In this document: one piece after another, positions 28,316 through 37,010 of the stretch
Numbering within the stretch: position 1 is the stretch's first letter
Layout: each line of letters begins with the position of its first letter
From: an uncultured Carboxylicivirga sp.
GTDB taxonomy: Bacteria; Bacteroidota; Bacteroidia; Bacteroidales; Marinilabiliaceae
Direction: 5' to 3'
Length of the DNA: 64,000 nucleotides
NCBI GenBank assembly: GCA_947491945.1
Contig: CANLLN010000008.1
Coordinates: forward strand, 62,001-126,000
Made by a program: the position numbers and the translations under genes
Notes under the pieces: generated by a model
The model's input: the letters and a program-made list of their open reading frames with translations, nothing else
What the model was told of the DNA's origin: nothing
The model's database searches: none

Positions 28316-29563
28316 ATGAATTCCGAACAGATTTTTTACATCATAATTGCCATTGTTAGTGGGCAATTTATTTTTGAGCAATGGCTAGATTTTCTAAACC
28401 ATAAACATGTCACTTCTGTAATTCCCAAAGAACTGGAAGGCATTTACGATGAGGAGCAGTACAAAAAACAGCAGAATTACAAAAAAGCCAATTACAGTTT
28501 TGGTTTACTGAGCGATTTAATAAGTTTCCTGATAATGGTGGCTATGCTGGCGTTAGGCGGTTTTGCCTTAATTCATCAATGGGTAATAGCCTTAAGCGGC
28601 AGTGTAATTGTGCAATCGTTGCTATTTTTCGGAATAATTGGATTAGGCTCATCCATCATCAGTTTGCCATTTAGTATCTACGGAACTTTTGTGATTGAGG
28701 AGCGCTTTGGTTTTAATAAAACCTCGGCAAAAACCTTCGTCTTGGATATGTTAAAGTCCATGTTGCTTTCGGTGGCGATTGGCGGACCAATTATGGCACT
28801 AGTTATTTGGTTGTATACTATTGCAGGAGGCTATTTTTGGTTGTATGCCTGGCTGGTCATCAGTGGGTTTACCATATTTATGACCATGTTTTACACCTCT
28901 GTTATTTTGCCTTTATTCAATAAACAAACGCCTTTGGAAGAAGGGGAATTACGCTCAGCCATCGAAGCTTTCTCACATCAGGCCGGCTTTAAGCTCGATA
29001 ATGTGTTTGTGATGGATGGTTCAAAGCGAAGCACCAAGGCCAATGCTTTTTTTAGTGGACTGGGAAGTCGTAAACGCATTGTACTGTACGATACCCTGAT
29101 AAAGGATTTGAGTACCGAAGAGATTGTGGCAGTTTTGGCGCATGAGATAGGGCATTATAAGCTGAAACACACCTTATCGGGAACTATTATTGGGGTTATT
29201 CAAATGGGTATTATCCTGTTTTTATTCGGATTGGTGGTTAGTAATCCTTTGTTGTCAGAAGCTTTGGGTGTTAAGGAGCCTAATTTCCACATAGGATTGT
29301 TGGTATTTGGTATTATGTATTCACCTGTATCATTTATTACGGGTATTTTCATGACGATAATGTCTCGCAAAAATGAATATGCGGCCGATGCTTATGCCAA
29401 TGGCTTTGGATTGGGTGAGGCGCTGATAAGCGGCTTAAAAACCATTTCGTCCAATGCTTTAAGTAACCTGACGCCGCACCCTTTGTATGTCTTTTTTCAT
29501 TATTCGCACCCGCCATTGCTGCAGCGAATTAAAGCGATAAAAGGAAAACAAGAAAGTGCTTAG
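28316..29563 (+). CDS. M48 family membrane metallopeptidase (Ste24/CAAX protease type)
   Basis: 415 residues with about six to seven membrane helices and the zinc motif HEIGHYKLKH (~281), plus a distal glutamate region NEYAADAYANGFG, matching Ste24-like M48A proteases. Family members cleave near the membrane and take part in membrane protein quality control. The N-terminal segment FEQWLDFLNHKH and EERFGFNKT are family-typical. Apparently transcribed alone; a repeat-rich spacer follows. Confidence 0.93.
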   Translation: MNSEQIFYIIIAIVSGQFIFEQWLDFLNHKHVTSVIPKELEGIYDEEQYKKQQNYKKANYSFGLLSDLISFLIMVAMLALGGFALIHQWVIALSGSVIVQSLLFFGIIGLGSSIISLPFSIYGTFVIEERFGFNKTSAKTFVLDMLKSMLLSVAIGGPIMALVIWLYTIAGGYFWLYAWLVISGFTIFMTMFYTSVILPLFNKQTPLEEGELRSAIEAFSHQAGFKLDNVFVMDGSKRSTKANAFFSGLGSRKRIVLYDTLIKDLSTEEIVAVLAHEIGHYKLKHTLSGTIIGVIQMGIILFLFGLVVSNPLLSEALGVKEPNFHIGLLVFGIMYSPVSFITGIFMTIMSRKNEYAADAYANGFGLGEALISGLKTISSNALSNLTPHPLYVFFHYSHPPLLQRIKAIKGKQESA

Positions 29564-29602
29564 TTGTCAATGATTATTCAGCTATAATATGAGCATCTCA
29601 AA

Positions 29603-29712
29603 TGAACAGTTTACCGGTTTGCCAGTTTTTCAGTTGATCAGTTTTTTGATTAACCAGATTAACCAGTTCCCCAGTTTCTCAATTTTTCATTTCACCAGTT
29701 TTTCAACTCATA
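29603..29712. repeat. Degenerate CCAGTTT repeat tract
   Basis: About eight imperfect copies of (C)CAGTTT(T) or TTTCA-type units, including a tandem ATTAACCAG pair, fill the spacer before cinA. It is non-coding in all frames with usable starts, and low complexity in look. Confidence 0.65.
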
Positions 29713-29725
29713 AACTCATCAAAAA

Positions 29726-30964
29726 ATGCATGTAGAAATAATCACCATAGGCAACGAATTATTAATCGGTCAGGTGGTGGATACCAACTCGGCCTGGATG
29801 GGGCAGCAACTTAACGATGCCGGCTTTGATGTGTTGCGTATCACCTCCATACAAGATACGGCAGCGGCCATTGAAAGGGCGCTTAATGAAGCCTTGGAAC
29901 GTGTGGATATTGTGCTACTGACCGGTGGTTTAGGTCCCACCAAAGATGACATCACCAAGCAGACGCTGGCCCGCATATTTGATTCGCCTTTGGTGTTTCA
30001 TCAGGGCGCGTACGATAACATGGCCACCTATTTGAAGGGACGGGTGAAAGGCATTAATAAGCTGAATGAAGGACAGGCCTATGTGCCGGCCTGTTGCGAG
30101 GTAATCAATAATCCGGTAGGTACTGCTCCGGTGATGTGGTTTAATCGTCCCGGTAAAGTGGTCGTATCTATGCCGGGTGTGCCCATTGAAATGAAGACAG
30201 CCATGCGTGAGGCGGTGTTGCCACGGCTTAAAAAGAGCTATCACACGGGGCATATCATCCATAAAACCATACAAGTGTTTAATGTGCCCGAAGCGGTGCT
30301 GGCCGAGCAGCTGGCGGATTGGGAGGAGAGCATACCCGATTATATTTCACTGGCTTATTTGCCCAATCCGGGTAAAATAAGGTTGCGGTTGAGTGCCAAA
30401 ACTCATGATCGTGAGCTGGCGCTACGCGATTTGGATAAGCTCACGGCATCCTTGCATGCCCTTGTGGGGCAACATATCTATGCAGAGGAGGACAAGCCGG
30501 TGCATGAGTTACTGGGCACATTGCTAAAAGAAAAGGGTCAAAGCATTGCGGTGGCCGAAAGTTGTACGGGGGGTAATATGGCACACCTGATCACTATGGT
30601 TGCTGGTAGCTCGGCTTATTTTAAGGGCGGCGTGGTGGCCTACGACAATTCGATTAAAGAAAAGGTTTTAGGTGTTCAACCAGATGTGCTGGAAAAGTAC
30701 GGAGCCGTGAGTCAGGAAGTGGTAAGGCAGATGGCTGAAGGTGGTCGGCGTTTAATGAATACCGATTACGCCATTGCCACCTCGGGCATCGCCGGGCCGG
30801 ATGGGGGTACAAAGGAGAAGCCTGTGGGCACCGTATGGATTGCCATCGCGGGCGATTTTGGGGTGCGCAGCCAATGCTTTAATTTCGGCAAAATGCGCGC
30901 GCGCAACATACAGCGAGCTTCGGAGGCGGGTATGATCATGTTGCTGCAGGAGTTGAAGGTTTAG
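29726..30964 (+). CDS. cinA: CinA family protein (nicotinamide-nucleotide amidohydrolase)
   Basis: 412 residues with two domains. The N-terminal MoCF-like domain (~1-170) has ITIGNELLIGQVVDTNS and LTGGLGPTKDD. The C-terminal CinA amidase domain (~255-410) has VAESCTGGNMAHL and TSGIAGPDGGTKEKPVGTVW. Members deamidate NMN to NaMN and the MoCF domain hydrolyses ADP-ribose in characterised homologues. The position just upstream of rpmB is typical of Bacteroidota. Confidence 0.96.
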   Translation: MHVEIITIGNELLIGQVVDTNSAWMGQQLNDAGFDVLRITSIQDTAAAIERALNEALERVDIVLLTGGLGPTKDDITKQTLARIFDSPLVFHQGAYDNMATYLKGRVKGINKLNEGQAYVPACCEVINNPVGTAPVMWFNRPGKVVVSMPGVPIEMKTAMREAVLPRLKKSYHTGHIIHKTIQVFNVPEAVLAEQLADWEESIPDYISLAYLPNPGKIRLRLSAKTHDRELALRDLDKLTASLHALVGQHIYAEEDKPVHELLGTLLKEKGQSIAVAESCTGGNMAHLITMVAGSSAYFKGGVVAYDNSIKEKVLGVQPDVLEKYGAVSQEVVRQMAEGGRRLMNTDYAIATSGIAGPDGGTKEKPVGTVWIAIAGDFGVRSQCFNFGKMRARNIQRASEAGMIMLLQELKV

Positions 30965-31137
30965 TGCCCGAAAGTAACGATTCTCTCTTTACAAGCTGCT
31001 CATAAAGACACGTTCCCTTTACCGCAGCTAAGTTATTTTTACTTAACTTTGAGTGCAATAATGGAGAATTCATTTTTAGGGAGTTTACAATAATTTAAAA
31101 GAAAAATGAAAAAACACGTTAATTATCCTGTTAGGTA

Positions 31138-31169
31138 TTTGTAAAATCCGATAAAAATGCCGTATTTTG
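31138..31169 (+). promoter_or_regulatory. Promoter of the rpmB-rpmG operon
   Basis: -33 element TTTG (31138-31141), 21-base spacer and a -7 element TATTTTG (31163-31169, one base short of TAnnTTTG). A second exact TAACTTTG occurs at 31044-31051. Confidence 0.5.
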
Positions 31170-31211
31170 CGCTCTGTTTGAAAAATGTATCCGAAAAAAA
31201 ACTGTTGAGCG

Positions 31212-31454
31212 ATGTCAAGAGTATGTCAAATAACTGGTAAGTCATTCATGGTGGGAAACAATGTTTCTCACTCAAAGAGAAGAACCAAGAAAAGATTCGA
31301 TATTAATCTTTTCAAAAAGAAATTCTATTTGCCCGAGGAAGATCGTTGGGTAAACCTAAGAGTATCAGCTGCAGGATTGCGTATGATCAACAAAGTTGGT
31401 CTTTTGGGCGCCCTGAAGCAGGCAAAAGAAAAAGGATTTATTGCTAACTATTAA
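31212..31454 (+). CDS. rpmB: 50S ribosomal protein L28
   Basis: 80 residues beginning [21 protein letters not shown], followed by the basic [17 protein letters not shown] block. Both are diagnostic of L28 and the length is normal. First gene of the rpmB-rpmG-DUF4295 operon, 12 bases from rpmG. Confidence 0.98.
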   Translation: MSRVCQITGKSFMVGNNVSHSKRRTKKRFDINLFKKKFYLPEEDRWVNLRVSAAGLRMINKVGLLGALKQAKEKGFIANY

Positions 31455-31466
31455 TAAGGAGTAGAA

Positions 31467-31655
31467 ATGGCAAAGAAAGCAAAAGGTAATCGCGTTCAGG
31501 TTATTTTGGAGTGTACTGAGCACAAAGAAAGCGGACAACCAGGAACTAGCCGATACATTACCGTAAAAAACAGAAAAAATACTCCTGATCGCATGGAGTT
31601 GAAAAAGTATAATCCGATTTTGAAGCGTGTTACTTTACACCGCGAAATCAAATAA
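31467..31655 (+). CDS. rpmG: 50S ribosomal protein L33
   Basis: 62 residues with [35 protein letters not shown] and [10 protein letters not shown], typical of L33. Only one of the zinc-binding cysteines of the C+ form is present (Cys15), so this is a zinc-free form. A GGAGT sequence lies upstream of the ATG. It lies between rpmB and the DUF4295 gene. Confidence 0.97.
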   Translation: MAKKAKGNRVQVILECTEHKESGQPGTSRYITVKNRKNTPDRMELKKYNPILKRVTLHREIK

Positions 31656-31667
31656 AACTGATTAACC

Positions 31668-31820
31668 ATGGCAAAGAAAGCAGTAGCATCCTTGCAAAAA
31701 GGTGAAGGTAAAGGTCACACTAAAGTGATCAAGATGGTAAAGTCGCCTAAGACCGGTGCGTATTCGTTCCGCGAGGAGATTGTAACCAACGATATGACAA
31801 AAGAATTTTTCAAGAAATAA
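31668..31820 (+). CDS. DUF4295 family small protein
   Basis: 50 residues, strongly basic, beginning MAKKAVASLQKGEGKGHTK and ending VTNDMTKEFFKK. A small gene behind rpmG with this sequence is a Bacteroidota hallmark (DUF4295). Its basic nature and place in a ribosomal operon suggest a ribosome-associated protein. It starts 12 bases after rpmG and ends just before a terminator. Function not established to my knowledge. Confidence 0.9.
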   Translation: MAKKAVASLQKGEGKGHTKVIKMVKSPKTGAYSFREEIVTNDMTKEFFKK

Positions 31821-31845
31821 TTTTTTGAAAAAATACTTATAAGAA

Positions 31846-31876
31846 AAGCTTCCTTGTTCTCAAGGAGGCTTTTTTA
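31846..31876 (+). terminator. Terminator of the ribosomal protein operon
   Basis: Stem AAGCTTCCTTG/CAAGGAGGCTT (one wobble pair), loop TTCT and a following T run, 25 bases past the DUF4295 stop. Confidence 0.85.
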
Positions 31877-31918
31877 TTGAAGTATTTTATATCTTTAGCG
31901 CTTAAATGTAAATGTAAT

Positions 31919-32869
31919 ATGGGTTTATTCGGGAGCTTTACAAAAGCCAAGAAGGAAAGTCTGGATAAAGGACTGGCCAAAACAAAGGAGAGTGTACTTA
32001 AAAAGCTGACCAGGGCCGTTGTAGGTAAAACAAAGGTAGATGATGATGTGCTGGATGAATTGGAAGAGGTGCTGATCACTTCCGATGTGGGGGTGGATAC
32101 CACCTTAAAAATTATCGAGCGCATTGAGTCACGGGTGGCCAAAGATAAGTTTTTAAGTACCTCAGAGCTTAATGATATTCTTCGTGAAGAAATCGCACAG
32201 TTATTGGCCGAGAATCAATCGGACGATGTGAGCCAGTTTGAGTTACCCAAGAATGAGTATCCCTATGTAATTATGGTGGTGGGTGTTAACGGTGTTGGCA
32301 AAACAACCACCATTGGTAAGTTGGCCAATAAGTTTAAGCAAGCAGGCAAAAAAGTGGTGCTGGGTGCCGCCGATACCTTTCGGGCGGCTGCCATCGATCA
32401 GTTGGTAGTTTGGGCCGATCGTGTGGATGTGCCCATCGTAAAGCAGAGCATGGGCTCTGATCCTGCATCAGTGGCTTTCGATACCCTGGAATCGGCTAAG
32501 CGACAGGGTGCCGACGTGGTCATTATTGATACGGCCGGTCGTTTGCACAATAAAGTAAACCTGATGAGTGAGCTTACCAAGGTGAAGCGTGTGATGCAAA
32601 AAATTGTACCGGATGCCCCCAATGAGGTGCTGTTGGTGCTGGATGGCTCCACCGGGCAGAATGCCTTTGAGCAGGCTAAGCAGTTTACCAAGGCCACTGA
32701 AGTGTCCGCACTGGCCATTACCAAGCTCGATGGTACCGCTAAAGGTGGCGTGGTTATCGGTGTATCCGATCAGTTTAGTATACCCGTTAAATACATTGGT
32801 ATTGGCGAGGGAATTGATGACTTACAGGTCTTCGACCGCAATGAGTTTGTAGATTCACTGTTTAAATAA
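31919..32869 (+). CDS. ftsY: Signal recognition particle receptor FtsY
   Basis: 316 residues. FtsY docks SRP-ribosome complexes at the membrane. A short helical N domain (~1-90) precedes the G domain with GVNGVGKTTTIGKLA (~122), AADTFRAAAIDQL, DTAGRLHNK and TKLDGTAKGG. The ATG at 31919 gives the usual MGLFGSF start. A TTG 42 bases upstream would overlap the terminator hairpin and is rejected. The acidic N-terminal A domain of some homologues is absent, as is usual in this phylum. Confidence 0.97.
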   Translation: MGLFGSFTKAKKESLDKGLAKTKESVLKKLTRAVVGKTKVDDDVLDELEEVLITSDVGVDTTLKIIERIESRVAKDKFLSTSELNDILREEIAQLLAENQSDDVSQFELPKNEYPYVIMVVGVNGVGKTTTIGKLANKFKQAGKKVVLGAADTFRAAAIDQLVVWADRVDVPIVKQSMGSDPASVAFDTLESAKRQGADVVIIDTAGRLHNKVNLMSELTKVKRVMQKIVPDAPNEVLLVLDGSTGQNAFEQAKQFTKATEVSALAITKLDGTAKGGVVIGVSDQFSIPVKYIGIGEGIDDLQVFDRNEFVDSLFK

Positions 32870-32921
32870 TCATCGTGCCTGATTTGAACATTGTGTTCAT
32901 TCAGCGCTTTTAATAGAGGAT

Positions 32922-32955
32922 GCCACCTTTACGTGCTGAGGGCTGTGGAGGTGGC
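32922..32955 (+). terminator. Probable ftsY terminator
   Basis: Arms GCCACCT/AGGTGGC with a 20-base loop followed by TTGTTTATG. The tract is only moderately T-rich, so the call is tentative. Confidence 0.4.
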
Positions 32956-33024
32956 TTGTTTATGTTGTAGCTATATTAACCCGTAATGCTTCAACCAATT
33001 ACGAATTAATGTAAGAAATAAAAT

Positions 33025-34338
33025 ATGTCAGTGCGCAAAGGAAAGAAAGTGGATGTGGTAACCCTTGGTTGCTCAAAGAATTTGGTGGATAGTGAGTTTT
33101 TAATCCGTCAGTTTAAGGCCAATGGGATAGCGGTAGCACACGACCCTGAAACGCCCGAAGGAGAGGTGGCCATTATCAATACCTGTGGTTTTATAGCCGA
33201 TGCCAAAGAAGAGTCCATCGATACCATCCTGGCTTTTGCAGAAGCTAAAAAGCGGGGCGACATCAAGCAGCTCTATGTGATGGGCTGTCTGTCGGAACGC
33301 TATCCGGGTCAGCTAAAGAGTGAACTGCCTGAAGTGGATAAGTTTTATGGTAAGTTCGACTGGAAAGACATTGTGAGCGAGATCGGTGCCACCTATCGCC
33401 GCGATTTAATGAATGAGCGCTCGCTGACAACACCTAATCACTATGCTTATCTGAAAATATCGGAAGGCTGTAATCGAACCTGTAGCTACTGTGCCATTCC
33501 CATTATTACGGGTAAGCATGTAAGCCGCCCCATGGATGATTTGTTGGACGAGGCGCGCCGTTTGCGCGATACCGGTGTGAAGGAGTTACAGGTAATTGCC
33601 CAGGATTTGTCTTTCTATGGTTACGATTTGTATAAGCGCTATAAATTGCCGCATCTGGTAGATGAGCTGGCAAAGATCGATGGTATCGATTGGATACGCT
33701 TGCATTATGCCTATCCGGCGGGTTTTCCCATGGATGTGCTGAAAGTAATGAACGATAATCCTAAGGTTTGTAACTACTTGGATATTGCCTTGCAGCACAT
33801 AAGCGATCCGATGCTGGAACGCATGCGACGAGGGGTACGTAAAAATCAGACCTATCGTCTGATAGAAGAAATGCGCAAGCAGGTGCCCGATATTCATTTG
33901 CGTACCACTTTCATTACGGGTCATCCGGGCGAAACAGAGCAGGATTTCTCAGAGTTAGAGCAATTTGTGCGCGATGCCCGGTTTGAGCGTTTGGGTGTCT
34001 TTCCTTATTCACACGAAGACGACACCTATGCTCATAAGAAATACCAGGATGATGTGCCGGATGAACTTAAGCAGGAACGTGCTGAGCGAATCATGGAAAT
34101 TCAAAATAGTATAGCCAAGGAAATAAATGCCGAAAAAGTTGGGAAAACCCTCAAGGTAATGATTGATAGGGAAGAAGGTGATTATTTTATTGGCCGCACT
34201 GAGTACGACTCACCGGAAGTAGATCAGGAGGTGTTGTTGCATAAGGATGAAAATGAAGCTTTAACTCCGGGTGACTTTTATCCGGTTGAAATTACGGGGT
34301 CGGAAGATTATGATTTATTTGGTATAGCCCGTAAGTAA
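33025..34338 (+). CDS. rimO: Ribosomal protein S12 methylthiotransferase RimO
   Basis: 437 residues. RimO adds a methylthio group to an aspartate of ribosomal protein S12. The N-terminal UPF0004 domain has LGCSKNLVDSE, INTCGFI and MGCLSERY with its three cluster cysteines. The radical-SAM domain has GCNRTCSYCAIP (~152). A C-terminal TRAM domain follows (~375-437). It follows ftsY, as in other Bacteroidota. Confidence 0.97.
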   Translation: MSVRKGKKVDVVTLGCSKNLVDSEFLIRQFKANGIAVAHDPETPEGEVAIINTCGFIADAKEESIDTILAFAEAKKRGDIKQLYVMGCLSERYPGQLKSELPEVDKFYGKFDWKDIVSEIGATYRRDLMNERSLTTPNHYAYLKISEGCNRTCSYCAIPIITGKHVSRPMDDLLDEARRLRDTGVKELQVIAQDLSFYGYDLYKRYKLPHLVDELAKIDGIDWIRLHYAYPAGFPMDVLKVMNDNPKVCNYLDIALQHISDPMLERMRRGVRKNQTYRLIEEMRKQVPDIHLRTTFITGHPGETEQDFSELEQFVRDARFERLGVFPYSHEDDTYAHKKYQDDVPDELKQERAERIMEIQNSIAKEINAEKVGKTLKVMIDREEGDYFIGRTEYDSPEVDQEVLLHKDENEALTPGDFYPVEITGSEDYDLFGIARK

Positions 34339-34357
34339 GGCTTGCAATAATATATAT

Positions 34358-34405
34358 AAACGCCAATCAGGTTCCATTTACAGGTGCAAGATTGGCGTTT
34401 TTTCG
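34358..34405 (+). terminator. rimO terminator
   Basis: Stem AAACGCCAATC/GATTGGCGTTT (11 perfect pairs), 21-base loop and a T run, 20 bases past the stop codon. Confidence 0.85.
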
Positions 34406-34568
34406 TTCGTGGAATGTAGTTTTTATGTGTTTAACTTTATTTTGCAAATATTAAACAAATGTAGTCTGCTTTAATCCGCAAACGTGTTATATTCGCTTCT
34501 GTAAGAATTATACGATGCATAGCTAAAGGTTTATTTTTCAACATTTAATGCTTAAAAAATAAAAATGT

Positions 34569-34979
34569 ATGGGACGAATCAATGTCTTAATGACTAAAAA
34601 AATTAAAGAGGCCATTGAGGAAGAGCCGACGAGGGCTCAGGAAATTATTGATGCAGAAGTAAATTTGGGGATTTGTGTGACCGATGAGAAAGGTGATTAC
34701 ACCTATGTAAATCAGCGATATAACGAAATTTATGGCTATGCCGAGGGCGAGCTTGAGGGACAAAGTTTTATGTTGGTTGTTCCACCCGAGAACCACGCTC
34801 AGCTCAAAACCGCTCACGATATGTTTATTAAAAATGAATACGAGATTGTTCGTTACTGGGAAGTTGTAAAAAAGGGTGGAGAGCGCATTCAGGTGCAGGC
34901 TGCAGCAGCTTTTTTTAATAATATATTCGGCAGTAACGGAAAGGGTAGAAAAGTTACTTTTGTTTATTACGATGCTTAG
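34569..34979 (+). CDS. Single-domain PAS protein
   Basis: 136 residues. Residues ~25-135 form one PAS domain: LGICVTDEKGDYTYVNQRYNEIYGY, LEGQSFMLVVPPE, VRYWEVVKKGGE and a final VTFVYYDA strand. No output domain, signal peptide or membrane helix is present. A chemoreceptor gene without a PAS domain follows 215 bases on. A soluble sensor acting with that receptor is possible. An ATG at 34590 is an alternative start. Confidence 0.8.
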   Translation: MGRINVLMTKKIKEAIEEEPTRAQEIIDAEVNLGICVTDEKGDYTYVNQRYNEIYGYAEGELEGQSFMLVVPPENHAQLKTAHDMFIKNEYEIVRYWEVVKKGGERIQVQAAAAFFNNIFGSNGKGRKVTFVYYDA

Positions 34980-35029
34980 GTTTCATTTATAACGGAAATC
35001 ATCGTTTAAAAGCATTTGCATAATAAGAG

Positions 35030-35060
35030 GCACGTGAAGATTTTTCGCGTGCTTTTGTTT
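35030..35060 (+). terminator. Terminator after the PAS gene
   Basis: Stem GCACGTGAA/TTCGCGTGC (one wobble), 5-base loop and a T-rich tract, 50 bases past the stop codon. It separates the PAS gene from the chemoreceptor gene. Confidence 0.7.
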
Positions 35061-35194
35061 TTTTAGTCCAGCCCTTCACCTGCCTAAAAAGGCTGCGATT
35101 AACGATTTTTCAATTCATTCGTGTAACCCTTCATTACAGGGTGCGTAGGCGTTTGAGATTGGATTATACTATTACTAATTTAGGAAAATATAGG

Positions 35195-36694
35195 ATGAAG
35201 TTGAGCTTTAAAAGCCGCCTGTTGCTATTGGTGGTAACCAGTGTGGGTGTGCTAATGGTTATGATGGTGTTGAGTATCAATAGTCTGATGCGTTTAGATA
35301 CGGATTTCCAGACCATGAAAGATACGCAGATAAATGGTAACGTTGCAGTGCTGAAGATTACGGCCAACATGAATTATATCAGTCGTTTATCTCGCAATAT
35401 GATGCTGGGCAGCGATTACGATAGTGATTATCAGAAGCTGGAAGATCGTATTAAGCAGATTGAAGAGGGCTTTATGACCCTGGAAGCTTCACTATCCGGA
35501 AAGGAAGAAACTGCCTTGTTTGATGACGCAAAAACGGCAGCATTAGCCTTTGTTTATGGGGCGCGCGATATTGCCGATCAGCTAAAAGCGTTGCCGCCGG
35601 CGGACAGATATTCCTTCTACACACAATATACCGAGCAGACTACAGATCTAGCCAATGCCTCGCGTCAACACTTTAATGCCCTAAGTCGCCTGATAGAAGA
35701 AAGTTTTAAAACGGGCATGGCAGCCTATGCCCACCGTATTACCCTGATGAAGCGGGTGCTTTTTATCGTTTCACTGGTGGCGGCTGCGTTTTTAATTGTG
35801 TTTGGTATTTTCTTTTCGCGTTCTATGCTCCGCTTGTTGGGTATTGATCCCTATGAACTATCGGCCATTGCCGGTAGCATATCTCAGGGTGATTTAAGGA
35901 GGCAAAAACAGGATAAAATAGTGAGCAACAGTGTGCAGGATTTCATTATTACCATGCAAGATCGATTGAACAAGGTAATTCAAAAAATTGTTGACTCTGC
36001 CAATAACGTTCATCAGGGTAGTCAGAATGTTAATGGCTCATCGCAAGATTTGAATGAAGGAGCCAACGAACAGGCTGCCGCCGCCGAAGAGATTTCATCG
36101 TCTATTGAGGAGATGTTGGCCAATATTGAGCAAAATACAGCAAACGCTAAGCTCGTAGAGGCAGCTACAAAAGAAGTGGAGCAGGGGATAATTGCCGTGA
36201 AAGAGAAAACTGTGAAGACCACCGAAGCAAATAGGTTGATCGTGGATAAAATAGCCATTATTAATGATATTGCCATGCAAACAAATATATTGGCCCTGAA
36301 TGCATCGGTAGAGGCAGCCCGTGCCGGCGAACATGGTAAGGGCTTTGCTGTAGTAGCCGGCGAAGTGCGTAAGCTGGCCGAGGTAAGTAAGGAGTCGGCC
36401 GACGAGATTACTCAATTGAGTAATGACAGTCTGGAGCAGGCTGAGGAGGCAGTTAGTCAAATAGAAATGATACTGCCGGGTGTGAACGAAACTACCAATA
36501 TGGCCATGGAGATTGCGGCAGCCAGCAGTGAGCAAATGCATGAAGCTAACCAGGTGAGTACTGCCATTACGCAGATGAATGCCGTGGCGCAACAAAATGC
36601 AGCAGCCAGCGAGGAATTGGCTTCTCATGCGGATGACTTGGCCGGTCAGGCTGACGAATTGAATCAGGTGGTGGCTCAGTTTATCCTTGATTAA
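35195..36694 (+). CDS. Methyl-accepting chemotaxis protein
   Basis: 499 residues. TM1 (~8-29) and TM2 (~190-212) flank a four-helix-bundle-type periplasmic domain. A HAMP-like region and a long coiled coil end in the signalling hairpin [23 protein letters not shown] (~361). Methylation helices are Glu/Ala/Gln-rich. The ATG at 35195 gives a proper signal-anchor ([14 protein letters not shown]). A GTG 54 bases upstream adds a charged extension and is less likely. No cheA, cheW or cheB gene lies in the window. Confidence 0.94.
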   Translation: MKLSFKSRLLLLVVTSVGVLMVMMVLSINSLMRLDTDFQTMKDTQINGNVAVLKITANMNYISRLSRNMMLGSDYDSDYQKLEDRIKQIEEGFMTLEASLSGKEETALFDDAKTAALAFVYGARDIADQLKALPPADRYSFYTQYTEQTTDLANASRQHFNALSRLIEESFKTGMAAYAHRITLMKRVLFIVSLVAAAFLIVFGIFFSRSMLRLLGIDPYELSAIAGSISQGDLRRQKQDKIVSNSVQDFIITMQDRLNKVIQKIVDSANNVHQGSQNVNGSSQDLNEGANEQAAAAEEISSSIEEMLANIEQNTANAKLVEAATKEVEQGIIAVKEKTVKTTEANRLIVDKIAIINDIAMQTNILALNASVEAARAGEHGKGFAVVAGEVRKLAEVSKESADEITQLSNDSLEQAEEAVSQIEMILPGVNETTNMAMEIAAASSEQMHEANQVSTAITQMNAVAQQNAAASEELASHADDLAGQADELNQVVAQFILD

Positions 36695-36843
36695 GCGTGA
36701 GCTTAGGCCTGATTCTGTGAATGCTTCTTGAATAAAATAGGAGGCGCTGAATGATCATGTCGATCGTTTATGAGCTAATGTGTCCTATTAACTTATCCTC
36801 TTCGAGGATGCGATCTTCATATGGGTGAAAGTTAAAAATAACA

Positions 36844-36875
36844 GGGTTCAGCTCAATTTGAGTTGGACCCTTTTT
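36844..36875 (+). terminator. Terminator after the chemoreceptor gene
   Basis: Stem GGGTTCAGCTCAA/TTGAGTTGGACCC with two wobble pairs, a minimal loop and a T run. Confidence 0.8.
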
Positions 36876-36936
36876 CTTGCTATCCATCCTATGCCTGGCG
36901 TAATTTCAGCTAAATACCTGATCCTTCCGTAATTAT

Positions 36937-36961
36937 TAATTTATTGCATTGCAATAAATTA
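36937..36961. promoter_or_regulatory. Operator-like palindrome upstream of the S9 peptidase
   Basis: Perfect 11-base arms TAATTTATTGC/GCAATAAATTA around ATT, with further imperfect symmetry outwards (ATTAT/TAATTAT). It ends 49 bases before the start codon and has no T run, which favours a regulator-binding site. Confidence 0.5.
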
Positions 36962-37010
36962 TAATTATTCGTATTTTTCGGTAACAAGAATACTTTAAAT
37001 TCTATTTTCC

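Larger units (their letters stand above)
36695..37010. other. 316-base intergenic region upstream of the S9 peptidase
   Basis: It contains the chemoreceptor terminator (36844-36875) and the palindrome at 36937-36961. No gene is visible. Confidence 0.6.

Noticed and set aside
31063-31095. Ten-codon leader peptide MENSFLGSLQ before rpmB
   Set aside because: It lies behind a plausible -7 element, but without a terminator/antiterminator structure or conservation data it cannot be distinguished from chance.
31877-31918. Upstream TTG start for ftsY adding 14 residues
   Set aside because: It lies at the edge of the rpmG-operon terminator, and the added residues are not part of the usual FtsY N-terminus.
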